From the NCBI GenBank assembly GCA_030849075.1, contig JASAOO010003500.1, positions 16,072 to 80,071 of the forward strand: a stretch of DNA of 64,000 nucleotides. The letters run 5' to 3'. Position 1 is the stretch's first letter, and each line of letters starts with the position of its first letter. Position numbers and translations under genes: made by a program. The notes under the pieces were generated by a model, which saw nothing but the letters and a program-made list of their open reading frames with translations, searched no databases and was not told the DNA's origin. Shown one piece after another: positions 19,675-28,520 of the stretch. This DNA comes from Zelonia costaricensis. Taxonomy: Eukaryota; Euglenozoa; Kinetoplastea; Trypanosomatida; Trypanosomatidae.

Positions 19675-22500
19675 TCAGAAGATGCCGTCGATGTCGAAGA
19701 TGTGGAAGGTGGAGTCGTCGGCGGACGAGGTCGGCACCGTCGCAGGGGGCGGAGCAGCGGGTACATCGGAGACGCGGCCATCCATGGCACCTGCCACCGC
19801 ATCACGATACGCGGCGTCAACGTCCACGTCCACACGCACGCTGCCGTCCCCGCGACTGCGTGCAGCCCGCGGCCCACCACGTGCACCCCGACGCGCCACC
19901 GTCCCCCGCCGTCGGCTGGAGGCGTTGTGAGCCGCCGTGTCGAAGGCGTTGAAGGCTATGCCGCTCGCTAGCTCCGCCGCCGCCACGCGACCCGCCAGCC
20001 CACCGCGGCTGCCGCCCATCACCACCTGCTCCGGCACCACGCCCTCCGCATCCACCGTCGGCACGCGCGCCGTCAGCATGCTGGCGGCGAGTTGCTGCCG
20101 GGCACGGTTCTGCTCCAGCTCCGCGAGCGGCTCGCTAGGGGGCAGCGCCTGCTTCACGAACACCTTGCCGCCGCCGAGTGCCGTCCCGCCAGCGATGATG
20201 GTGCTGGTGGTGTTGGCGCAGTATGTGGGTTTCACATCGGCAAAGCAGGGGTACGGCGGGAGAGGCACGGGTCCGACCTGGAGCTGCGCCGCGCGAGCCG
20301 AGCTCGAATTCGCGGCGGAGGGGGCGGCGTGTGCGCTGGCAGCAACACCCGCTGCTACAGCGGCGGCCTCGAAGCTCACCCACCCGTCCGCGCTCTCTTT
20401 ACGTGGGCGGCGGTGGAGCCGTGCTGCCGACGCGGCGGCGCTGTCGCCACGGGCATCGCCGCCGCACGCAGGCGGCACCGCGACGTCGGCCGCCCCCGCT
20501 GTTGCGCGTCCGAGTTCAGGGAAGAGGGGCTGGGCGTCGCTGCCTCGACCCTCATCCGCCTCCTCGCCGTCTTGCGGCCAGTCGTCCTGGGTTCGGTCAA
20601 GATCCACTCCATCGCCGGTGTGGCCCTCCGCCTCCGCCACACGAGCGACCACCTCGGCGAGGGTCTGCGGCATCGTCGCTAGCGTGGGGTACGGCGGCAG
20701 CGCCAGAGGCCGCAACGCGACGATGGACTCGACCAGCTGCGCGTACTCGACCGCGCAGAGGCCAAGGCCGTGTCGAAACGCCGCCACCGCCGCGCCGGCC
20801 CACGGCACGTCCAGCTCCGTCTCGCTGTAGAGGAGGACACAACGCTGGTGCTGCGCGAAAAACGCCTGCAGCGCGGCCATAGCGTCGCGAGCCGCCGCCG
20901 CATCGCAGTCGATGTCGACGACCGCACCGCTGGGCCCCGCGCCGATCCACGCCGCAAGACCGCCGAGGCCGCTGGCCGCCACGTCGGCCCACACCAACTC
21001 GGCCCCAGCCCCGTCCAGGTACGACGCCACCTCGTCGTAGAGCGGGCGCTGCACTAGCAAGAAGGTGATGTCACGGAAGAGGGCCCGCCGCTCCGGGTGT
21101 GGTGCGAAGCACCGGCGCTGCTGCTGCGCTTGCACCGTGTCGGCTGCCGTCGACGCGGGTGAAGACGTCGCCGTGAGCGAGGTGGCAGCCGCGCCGCTCC
21201 CCTCCGCGGGCGATGCCGTGGAGGCGGGCGCTGAGGGAGGCGGCAGGGCAACGTGGGCGAGCATGTCGCACCACCACGGGGCGAGCGGAGGCAGGAAGTC
21301 GCCGGGGTCCGGCAGCGGTATCTGCGGCGAGGCGCGGTTGCGGATGGCCAGGAAGAAGGCGGGGCTGACAATGGGCACGGCACGGCACAGCATGGCGACG
21401 ACGGCGGTGGAGGGCTGGACGGTGCTTGCGACGAGGAAGCTCACGGCGTCGTAGCACCGCTGCGGCGCACACGACAGCGACGCAGGGGATGCCGCCGCAG
21501 CAGCGACAGGTGACCGCAGCGGCGGCGTAGGTGGCGGCGGCGGCGCGGTGGCCGCCTGCGTGCCGGCAGCCGTCTGCACTGCCGTCCCGCTGACCGTGCG
21601 CTGCGTGAGGGAGAGGCCGCTGCCGCCGAGCAGGGTGGGAGTGGACTTGGGGTGCGACTGCGTCACACTGCTGCTGCCGTGCGTCCCGCTGCCGCGGCGC
21701 CCATCTGCGGGCGCGGAGTTGGAGACGTGGGTGGTGGTGAGTTCGTCGACCTCCTCGTCTGCCGTGCCGCCCGGGGCCGCCACGACCTGCCGCACCCCGC
21801 AGCAGCGCAGTGCGTGGATCAGCTTGACCTGCACCTCGACATCGACGTCCTCGCAGAGAGCCGCCACGTCCACCCAGACAAGCTTCAGCGTCGCGCCGTG
21901 GTGGCCGAGGCGGACAACGAACTCCTGCCACGCGCGGCGGTGCACCGGGACGTGGTAGGGCACCTCCTTGGTGAGCTGGAGGGTGGGCGGCGGGGCAGCA
22001 GGCGTTGCCGGCGCACGAGGCACGGAGCCACTCGAGCGCTGCCGCTTGCGTGCTGCCGGGGCATAACAGAGCCCCAGCACCCCCGGATCCAGTGTCGGCG
22101 ACACCCCACCACCACCCCCGCCGTCGTCGTTCGTTTCGGCGTCCTCGGAGTCGAGACGGCCGCAAGCGGTAACGGAGGTGCCGTACGTGGAGGAGTCGAG
22201 TAGCGTGATGGGCTGCGGCGCACCGCTGTCCTCGTCCTCGGCATGGTGGGGCTGTCGGCCGTGGTTGGATGGATGCGGTGCAGGTGCGCCAAGAGATGCC
22301 GTCGCCTGCAGAGACGCTGGCGACGACGGCGAGGAGGCGGACGACGGCAGGGGCTGCAGGCCGACAGTTATGGTGAGGTGTGTGCGACTGATGCTGCGGT
22401 CGTCTTGAATCACCACGTGGCAGTCCTTCTTGCCGACCCGGTACGCCTCTCCGCCGATCAGCCAGAAGTGCGGCGTGCCTTGAAAGAAGATGACCCACAT
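19675..22500 (-). CDS. NBS1: NBS1/nibrin homologue (MRN complex subunit)
   Basis: The 941-aa product starts MWVIFFQGT, and the first 48 residues parallel human nibrin: GGEAYRVGKKDC (16-27) and DDRSISRTHLTI (33-44) form an FHA domain that continues with SSTYGTSVT (103-111). Segments compatible with BRCT folds follow at about 225-400 and 470-600 (LFRDITFLLVQRPLYDEVASY). Near the C-terminus FADVKP...GKVFVKQ (753-784) resembles the MRE11-binding motif. The last residues, DDSTFHIFDIDGIF (928-941), form an acidic/aromatic tail like the ATM/Tel1-binding end of NBS1. NBS1 recruits MRE11-RAD50 and the ATM-type kinase to DNA breaks. The phosphate-binding FHA Arg (human R28) is Lys24 here, while the SISRTH core is kept. 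Long Ala/Pro/Ser linkers make it longer than human NBN (about 750 aa). A pyrimidine tract (complement of 22553-22568) lies upstream. Confidence 0.8.
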   Translation of the reverse strand: MWVIFFQGTPHFWLIGGEAYRVGKKDCHVVIQDDRSISRTHLTITVGLQPLPSSASSPSSPASLQATASLGAPAPHPSNHGRQPHHAEDEDSGAPQPITLLDSSTYGTSVTACGRLDSEDAETNDDGGGGGGVSPTLDPGVLGLCYAPAARKRQRSSGSVPRAPATPAAPPPTLQLTKEVPYHVPVHRRAWQEFVVRLGHHGATLKLVWVDVAALCEDVDVEVQVKLIHALRCCGVRQVVAAPGGTADEEVDELTTTHVSNSAPADGRRGSGTHGSSSVTQSHPKSTPTLLGGSGLSLTQRTVSGTAVQTAAGTQAATAPPPPPTPPLRSPVAAAAASPASLSCAPQRCYDAVSFLVASTVQPSTAVVAMLCRAVPIVSPAFFLAIRNRASPQIPLPDPGDFLPPLAPWWCDMLAHVALPPPSAPASTASPAEGSGAAATSLTATSSPASTAADTVQAQQQRRCFAPHPERRALFRDITFLLVQRPLYDEVASYLDGAGAELVWADVAASGLGGLAAWIGAGPSGAVVDIDCDAAAARDAMAALQAFFAQHQRCVLLYSETELDVPWAGAAVAAFRHGLGLCAVEYAQLVESIVALRPLALPPYPTLATMPQTLAEVVARVAEAEGHTGDGVDLDRTQDDWPQDGEEADEGRGSDAQPLFPELGRATAGAADVAVPPACGGDARGDSAAASAARLHRRPRKESADGWVSFEAAAVAAGVAASAHAAPSAANSSSARAAQLQVGPVPLPPYPCFADVKPTYCANTTSTIIAGGTALGGGKVFVKQALPPSEPLAELEQNRARQQLAASMLTARVPTVDAEGVVPEQVVMGGSRGGLAGRVAAAELASGIAFNAFDTAAHNASSRRRGTVARRGARGGPRAARSRGDGSVRVDVDVDAAYRDAVAGAMDGRVSDVPAAPPPATVPTSSADDSTFHIFDIDGIF

Positions 22501-23647
22501 CGAAGGGGTTGGGCCGGCCCTGACCGCAAAACTGTAGATACGAGCAAAAAAGAAACGAGCGGCCGGATCGCTCGCCCACACAGCGTGGTAGAGGTCGTGA
22601 TCGCTGGTTCGGTAGCTACGCGTCCCGCCGAGAGAAAAGGGTGGGGGGGGCAGAGGAGGGCAGGCGGAGGAAGGACGTAGAGTTAGTGGTGATGTGGCGA
22701 GCAAGAGCAAGACGAAGGTAGAGAGAGAGAGGTGCAACACAAGACAAGATGATTCACCTCCGCCGCACTCTACCCTCGCCTGTCCGGCTTCGTCGTCTAT
22801 GCGAGAATGTGCTGATGTGCGTGTGTCTGTGTCTTCTTTGTGGGTGCGCGTACTGTAAAGCTGCAACAGCAGTCGTCGTGGTGTCGCGGCCCTTCGATAA
22901 CGCTCGTCCGTCCACCCTCTGCCGCTCTGTGTGTCTTCTGGCTTTATGCGAGGGAGGGAGAGAGGGGAAGGGCGGCCGAAGCAGCCGGAGCGAAGTGAAC
23001 GCCGTCTCAAGTGTCTGACTCACGCGTTGCTTGTGGCAAGCACTCCCATGAGTAAAGTAGACAGGCCGCCGCGTCTGTACCTGCCTGTTTGGGCGTGCGT
23101 TTCTGTGTGTGTATGTGTGTATGTGTGTGTGCCGATGGGCCAATCGGGGATCAGCGCACGCAGACACGGAGCAAATGTGCTGAAGTGTCGGACAGCGAAA
23201 AAAAAAAAACGAGACGGAGGGTGCGGCGAGCGGACAACCGGTGGAGTAGAATCGACGGAGGCACGTGAACGCACCGCGCCGTCGCCCACGCAGCATTTCG
23301 TGTACAACAGAACACAAGTATGGGAAGCGGTGCGGTGCACAAGGCCTTCTTGCCACAACCTCGCGCATCGAGTGAGGCTTGAAACGACCCCACGTGTGTG
23401 TGTGTGGGGGGGGGGTTGTCCTCTGGTGTTTCACCACCTCAATAGCGTTCGCCATGAAGGCGTACGCAGGCGCATCAGGCAGGCACCACCCGGTGATGGC
23501 GGCCTCACGTACACGCATGAAGCGCACACTTCTCCTCCTTTTTCTTTGCGCCATCAGCGTCGTCCATGCAGAAGAAGAGCAGCGAGATGACCACGTCGAG
23601 CGGCAGACTCCCACCCCCTCCCGCTGCTGCTTCATCTCACCTCGGTG
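22501..23647. other. Intergenic region
   Basis: It contains the NBS1-like 5'UTR and the 3'UTR of the Cys-rich membrane protein gene, with an A-run (23200-23210), a G-run (23406-23415) and TG tracts near 23105-23130. A 293-codon minus-strand frame (22754-23635) crosses the interval, but it is Thr/His/Arg-biased and has no domain, so it was not called. Confidence 0.6.
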
Positions 23648-24451
23648 TTAGACACCACGGCGGCTCCACAGCACGCACAAGTTGCGCAACATCAGCGCCA
23701 TCAGCAGCGTCACGAACACGGCGCCAATCAGCTCGTACGACCGCGTCAGGGGGTCGAGCGGCTCTGCAGGACACGCGGCGGCGATGGGGATGCACTGACC
23801 GCCAGGGCAGGTGTCCGCGGAGCACGTCAGCACGGCCGCGTCTGCCGGCTCAGTCGCCAACATCAGTCGATTGTTCTTCCGCTTGCCGCCGCTGCCGCCG
23901 CTCTCCTGCGGGAGGCGCTGAAGGCCGGCAGGCGCGAAGCAGCGCACCAACGGCTGCGTTGTCGGCCCCTTCGCGTCGCTGGTGGGCATGCGGCAGTACA
24001 CCCCGCCGCTCTCGACGCATTCCTGGCACGTTGGCCGGCTGCCGTAGAAACATGTGGTGAGATCAATGCAGGGCAGCCCGCCCTCGCACACGCACGTCGA
24101 TGCCGGGTAGCACCGCATCGTCGTGGGGCACCAACGTTGTGACGCGTTGACGGTGCACTCGCTGCAGCCTGTCACCGTGTACGACGCCGCGGCGGCTCTC
24201 ACGGCGACTTCCCCAGTCGATGGGGCGTGAGTCGTGGAGTTGACGGACATCATGGGAGTCGAGGCCGACTTCTTCTTCGAGGTCGCCTCTGCTTGCGGCA
24301 GCGGCGCCACGAGAAGAAGCAATACAAGAAGGAGAAGCAGCAGCGGCGCAACAGGCGAGCACGTACCCGAGGGAGTGCGGCGCCCGGGGCGCGAAGTCTG
24401 ATCACCCTTCCCTGACCGTGTGAAGGGCGCCGGGGAAAATGAAAGTGCCAT
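23648..24451 (-). CDS. Cys-rich type I membrane protein with PSI-like motifs (267 aa)
   Basis: ATG 24451 gives MALSFSPAPFTRSGKG followed by a strong hydrophobic Leu/Val segment (34-50) that reads as an uncleaved anchor or signal peptide ending near AEA (54-56). The lumenal part has N-glycosylation sites (N71, N102) and two Cys clusters of plexin-semaphorin-integrin (PSI) type: CSECT...RWCPTTMRCYPASTC (96-120) and CQECVESGGVYC...RCF (142-172). A third Cys group lies at 210-227. A transmembrane helix at about 240-258 and a short basic tail (WSRRGV) end the protein. It resembles a secretory-pathway or surface protein. The ligand and location are unknown. It sits between RNase H1 and NBS1 with no functional link evident. 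Confidence 0.75.
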   Translation of the reverse strand: MALSFSPAPFTRSGKGDQTSRPGRRTPSGTCSPVAPLLLLLLVLLLLVAPLPQAEATSKKKSASTPMMSVNSTTHAPSTGEVAVRAAAASYTVTGCSECTVNASQRWCPTTMRCYPASTCVCEGGLPCIDLTTCFYGSRPTCQECVESGGVYCRMPTSDAKGPTTQPLVRCFAPAGLQRLPQESGGSGGKRKNNRLMLATEPADAAVLTCSADTCPGGQCIPIAAACPAEPLDPLTRSYELIGAVFVTLLMALMLRNLCVLWSRRGV

Positions 24452-24885
24452 GTGTGGGCTGAGGGGCGGAGCCACCAGCGTCTGCACTCCTGTGTTTGTG
24501 TGTGTGTTTGTGTGTAAAGGTTGAGCAGAGGGGGAACTCGATGGGGCGAAGAAGCGAGAAGCTACACGACTTCCAGGCGCCACCAGCAGCACGACGCACA
24601 CCCCTCTGGGCACGGGACTTGCCATGTGGAGGATACACTCACATATACGCAAACAGATTAGAGAGGGTGCAATACGGACATAGCACTCCCTCCCTCCCTC
24701 CCCCTGCTGTTCACGCTCTGGTGCTCTGTACCTCTTTCCCGTTTGTGCAGCCCTTCCCAAGGGGGCGCGGATCGAAGCGTGCGTGGAATGGCAGGACGCT
24801 ATCTTCTGGTGGATTCACTGTGGCAGAAGACTCACACTTACACCTGCACACACAGCAAGCGTGAATTAGCAGGAGAACTCAACCA
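24452..24885. other. Short intergenic region
   Basis: About 430 nt with a TG tract (24497-24516), a pyrimidine-rich plus-strand stretch (24682-24755) and a CA tract before the RNase H1 stop. No other feature is seen. Confidence 0.6.
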
Positions 24886-26037
24886 TCACGGCCCATGCTT
24901 GCGAGACCCACTCACCGCTAGCGAGTCTGCCATCTCGTTCCCGACGTTGTTCGAGTGGCCGCGTACGTGCACCAGCTCGATCCCCTCGCTCTTGTCATTG
25001 TTGGTGTTGGCGCATGTGTGCCGCACCGGGGGTGCGCCGCCGACTGCCGCGCGGCGGAGAGCGTTGTGCTGCTGGTGCGCGTACAGGCTGTTGTACTGAT
25101 CGCGCAGACGAATCAGCTGCCGCCACAGGTCCTGATTCTCCACCGGCTTCTTGGTGGACAGCACAAACCCGTTTGCGACCCACGTCTTGGCAAAGCGCGT
25201 CAGCCCGTCAATCACGTAGCGACTGTCCGTGTAGATGACGAGGTGCGGCAGCGGCCGCACGAGGTCGGCCAGCTGCCACTGCGTCGGGTCCACGCTGTGC
25301 GTCACCGTCAGCGCCTCGGCTGTGGCGGCGCCGGCGTCAACGAAGGCCTGCACAATCGCGTGCACGACGGCGCGCAGCTCGCCGCGGTTGTTGGTCTGCC
25401 GCTCCGACAGCGGGACAGGGCAGGCGAAGTTGCGGGAGTCGGTCAGGGAGCCGTAGAAGCCGCCGTAGCCGGCCCGCGCCTGCGCCGTCCCGTTTGCGCT
25501 GCACGCCCCATCCACGTACACCGCCTGCACACCCGCCGCACCGCGCAGTCCCTCCGAAGCGGTCGAGTTGGTCACGGGCAGCGGCGACAGCGGCGCGGCA
25601 GCGCGCTGACGCGTTGGCTGTGACGTCACACGCGACGCACCGCCGCCGTCTTCGTCGCCCACGTCGACGTCGATGGGGGAGCGCGGCCGCTTTACCGCCG
25701 CACCACTGCTGCCGCCGCCGCATGTGCCCCTGGCCGTGGGCGTGGCTGAGGGTGCGGGGGTGGCCGCAGGTGTGGCATGCGCTGCCAGAGACGACGAGGG
25801 GTCGCTGCGGCCGCTGGCGTTGTCGCATCCATTTCCAGCCGTTCCGCCGTTTGCCGTGTCGGCGGCAGCGGTGGGGCCGGGGGGTCGCGAGGCAAGAAAG
25901 GCGCGGGCCTCTGCCAGGGTCCGGAAGCTCTTGTACACGCTACCCGGGTAGCCCGTGACCTGCTCGGAGCACTGCGCCCACGTCGAGTAGATGCCGCGCG
26001 CCTTGCCCACCGCTACGGCGTAGAAGGACGGCTTCAT
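24886..26037 (-). CDS. RNH1: Ribonuclease H1 (type 1 RNase H)
   Basis: The short form is 383 aa from ATG 26037. Residues 4-49 (FYAVAVGKARGIYSTWAQC...YKSFRTLAEARAFL) form the RNA-DNA hybrid-binding domain (viroplasmin-like). A disordered linker contains the NLS-like KRPRS (116-120). The catalytic RNase H fold runs from 170 to 377 with the full acidic set: D176 (YVDGAC), E220 (NNRGEL), D271 (YTDSRY) and D371 (GNEMAD), plus H361 (VRGH). The enzyme removes RNA from RNA-DNA hybrids (R-loops, Okazaki primers). The frame remains open upstream to an ATG at 26487 (533-aa form) with a basic, Ser/Cys/Ala-rich leader that could target mitochondria. Crithidia RNH1 is known to make nuclear and mitochondrial isoforms from one gene. 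Confidence 0.95.
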   Translation of the reverse strand: MKPSFYAVAVGKARGIYSTWAQCSEQVTGYPGSVYKSFRTLAEARAFLASRPPGPTAAADTANGGTAGNGCDNASGRSDPSSSLAAHATPAATPAPSATPTARGTCGGGSSGAAVKRPRSPIDVDVGDEDGGGASRVTSQPTRQRAAAPLSPLPVTNSTASEGLRGAAGVQAVYVDGACSANGTAQARAGYGGFYGSLTDSRNFACPVPLSERQTNNRGELRAVVHAIVQAFVDAGAATAEALTVTHSVDPTQWQLADLVRPLPHLVIYTDSRYVIDGLTRFAKTWVANGFVLSTKKPVENQDLWRQLIRLRDQYNSLYAHQQHNALRRAAVGGAPPVRHTCANTNNDKSEGIELVHVRGHSNNVGNEMADSLAVSGSRKHGP

Positions 26038-26487
26038 GCGCGACGAGGGCGAGCGCCGCGGCGGAGTCGTGCTAGTGGATGGCTCCTTCGCCGCCGTCCG
26101 CTGGTGCGAGGTGGGACGTGGCGTGCCGTCACCGCCGCTGCCGCTGCCGTGCGAGGAGCGGGCCTTGAGCAGCAGGCGAGTTGGCGCGAGGCAGCCGCGG
26201 CTGGAAAGCGCTACTCGACGGAAACAGGCCTGATGCAGCTGCAGTTGTGGTGGTGCGGTTCGCACGAGCAGGGCGAGCAGAGGTCTGCAGATCGGCGAGG
26301 GGACCGGCCCCGGCTGGCAACGGCGCGTGTACGCGGGCAGCGCAACGGCACAGCCGACAACGCTAACACTGGCGGCCCCACAGATCGAGAGTGGACGCCA
26401 GCCTGTCGGCGCCGAGCCAGCGCGAGGGAGGCAAATCTGTGAAGAGAGTTTATAAAACACGTCTCGACAGCACTCACGGCGTCGCAT
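26038..26487 (-). other. Possible N-terminal mitochondrial leader of RNase H1
   Basis: This in-frame extension of 150 codons starts at ATG 26487 (MRRRECCRDVFYKLSS) and contains many Arg, Ser and Leu, few acidic residues and no stop. The amphipathic, basic start is compatible with a mitochondrial presequence. Use of this start would give a 533-aa protein, near the size of Crithidia RNH1. It is not proven: the extension could simply be open 5'UTR. Confidence 0.45.
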
Positions 26488-27323
26488 GCGAGACTGCTTA
26501 CAAAGCCACGGTAAACGAGAGCACTCGATGTGAACGGTGCGCACACGGCTGCGCCACTCCCGTCCCCCGCTCCTCTGTCCGCTGAGCTGGTGGGAGTGTG
26601 GTGCGCGCAGAGCTGACGGCACCAGCGATGCGGTCTGTACGCAATCCTTGCGCTGAATAGCACACTCGTGGGTGGCGCGCCAAGAGCGGGGAGAGAAAGC
26701 TGATACGATGGAAAGGAGAAGGGTCCTAAGAGGGAAGAGGAAGAAACCAGAGCGCATCAGCACACGCAAAGCTTGCGTGCATCACACGCGTGGCGTGACT
26801 CGGTCACGTGCCGGAGCAGGAGGAGAAAGGAAGCACACAATGCCACGCGCACCACCACACGCACGCACGCACGAGTGCGGCAGGGGAGGGAGGGAGAGAG
26901 GGAAGGAGACTTCAACAAGTCGCACATCGCGGCTTCCTTTTTTTTTTCTTATCTGCACCGCAGCGTGTACAACCCGCAGTGAGCGTCGTGTGCCGGCTCC
27001 TAAGTTCCTTTGCTTGTCTCTCTGTAGGATTGTGGCGCTTCGTTAGACGACGCTGCAGGCGTCTGGAAAACGAGCGTGAGAACGCCGTCCACGTTGGCTG
27101 GTGGAGTCGGTGAAGAGGCGGAGAGGATTTAAAGGGGAGGGACGGACGCGCGACACGCGAGTTGGTCGTCGTCACCTTCGGGTGAACACACACAAACAAA
27201 ACTGTTGCACCAAGGGCCGCACCACTGGATGCTGCGACACGCTTGCGGTGTATGGAGTGCGCCTTTGCGGGTACGGGGCGCCTCGCCCTTTTCTTCCTCT
27301 CTCATCGCCCCCCCCCCATTGCA
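26488..27323. other. Intergenic region
   Basis: It contains the RNase H1 5'UTR, with purine-rich plus-strand stretches (26695-26760, 26880-26915) that give minus-strand polypyrimidine tracts, a T-run at 26938-26948, and the MYND-gene 3'UTR. No gene is supported. Confidence 0.6.
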
Positions 27324-27890
27324 TCAGTTCTTCGCGGCGGTGCACACCTGCTTGTGCACCTTCCAGTCGGCCCGCTGACACTCTGGGCTGCAGTACTTGG
27401 CCACCTTGCATCGACTGCACCGCTGCAGAGGCACACCGGCAGACGCGAGCGACGCGGCGAGCCCGGCGGCGGAGTTGCGCTGTCCCGTGCCGGTGCTGGC
27501 GCTGCGTGCGCCCTTGTGGCAGTGGAAGCACCCGTTCGGACTGGGCAGGCCCTGTGCCGCCGTCGCGTCCTCCATGTCCATCATGTAGCTCGCCTTGGCC
27601 ACTGCCTCGCACGCTGCAGAGCTGCACACCGGCTGCGGCAGGTCCTCGACGCGGGGCGGGAAGGTCTCGTCGAACAGCATCGTGTGATGGATGAGCCGCG
27701 TGGCAGCAGCCGTTTTGCACGCGCAACACATGGCATCGTCGCCCGTGAGCTGCTCCAGGATGGTGGAGCTCACCTCTTCGATGGCCTTGTTTACGTCGCT
27801 CTCGTACGTCTCAGGGGTGAGCTTGTTGATGTCTGTTGAGAACTGGAACTCCTTTTCGCCTATCGCGACGTGGTAGATGTGCAGAACCAT
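27324..27890 (-). CDS. MYND-type zinc-finger protein (188 aa)
   Basis: ATG 27890 begins MVLHIYHVAIGEKEFQF. The C-terminus carries a complete MYND finger: C121-x2-C124, C158-x2-C161 (CSRC), C167-x3-C171 (CSPEC), H179-x3-C183 (HKQVC). The spacer between the first and second Cys pairs is long (33 residues, Ala/Ser-rich). An additional possible metal site lies in the N-terminal half (C55/C58 and C89/C94). MYND fingers bind proline-rich peptides in partner proteins, so an adaptor role is likely. No SET or other catalytic domain is present. The gene is followed upstream by the longest gene-free interval of the array. Confidence 0.85.
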   Translation of the reverse strand: MVLHIYHVAIGEKEFQFSTDINKLTPETYESDVNKAIEEVSSTILEQLTGDDAMCCACKTAAATRLIHHTMLFDETFPPRVEDLPQPVCSSAACEAVAKASYMMDMEDATAAQGLPSPNGCFHCHKGARSASTGTGQRNSAAGLAASLASAGVPLQRCSRCKVAKYCSPECQRADWKVHKQVCTAAKN

Positions 27891-28498
27891 CCTCGTCGTA
27901 GGACAACAGGATAAGGACCACAAGGACAACACAAAAGGAAAGTAGGGCACGACTCTCTGCGATGAAGTTTGTGTGTGGGGGGGAGGGGGGCAAAGCACAG
28001 GCGTCTCGGTACGGTAATTGTGTGTGACCTTCCGTAGGGGGGAGGGAAGGTGGTCGAGGGGTTTGTCCTCCAGCGACCCGCTGACCGTGTGGAGAAGGCG
28101 AAGACGGCGAAGGGTGGATCGATTTGGGGGGTGGGAGAGGGAAGGGAAGTGCGCAGGAGCAGGAGGAGATGCGATTGGGGTGCAGAGTGGAAGAAGGCGG
28201 GCGACTTGAAGAAGGTCTTGGTTGAATCTACTGACAACGAGTGCGAGGGCACGCAGCTGCAGACGTCTGTGTGTGCTCGCGCATGCCACGTGCAGATCGG
28301 GCATCCGACGGTTTGTGAGTGTGTCGCCCCTGCCTTGACCCCGACTGCTCCTCTTCGTCCGAGCACCACACGCCCCCCCCCCCGCGCGTGTGCATAGGCG
28401 AGCGCTCGTCGCCTGCGCAAAGGAGCAGCTCGTGATAGCAATCCCTACGGGGACGCGGGAACGGTACCGCTGTTATCTCTCTTGAGAGCTGATGTGTA

Positions 28499-28520
28499 TG
28501 TGTGTGTGTGTGTGTGTGTG
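28499..28520. repeat. (TG)11 microsatellite
   Basis: A perfect TG dinucleotide run in the long gene-free interval upstream of the MYND gene. Confidence 0.85.

Noticed and set aside
22754..23635. 293-codon minus-strand frame between NBS1 and the Cys-rich membrane protein
   Set aside because: The strand is right, but the content includes His/Thr runs from CA repeats, with no conserved-looking segment.
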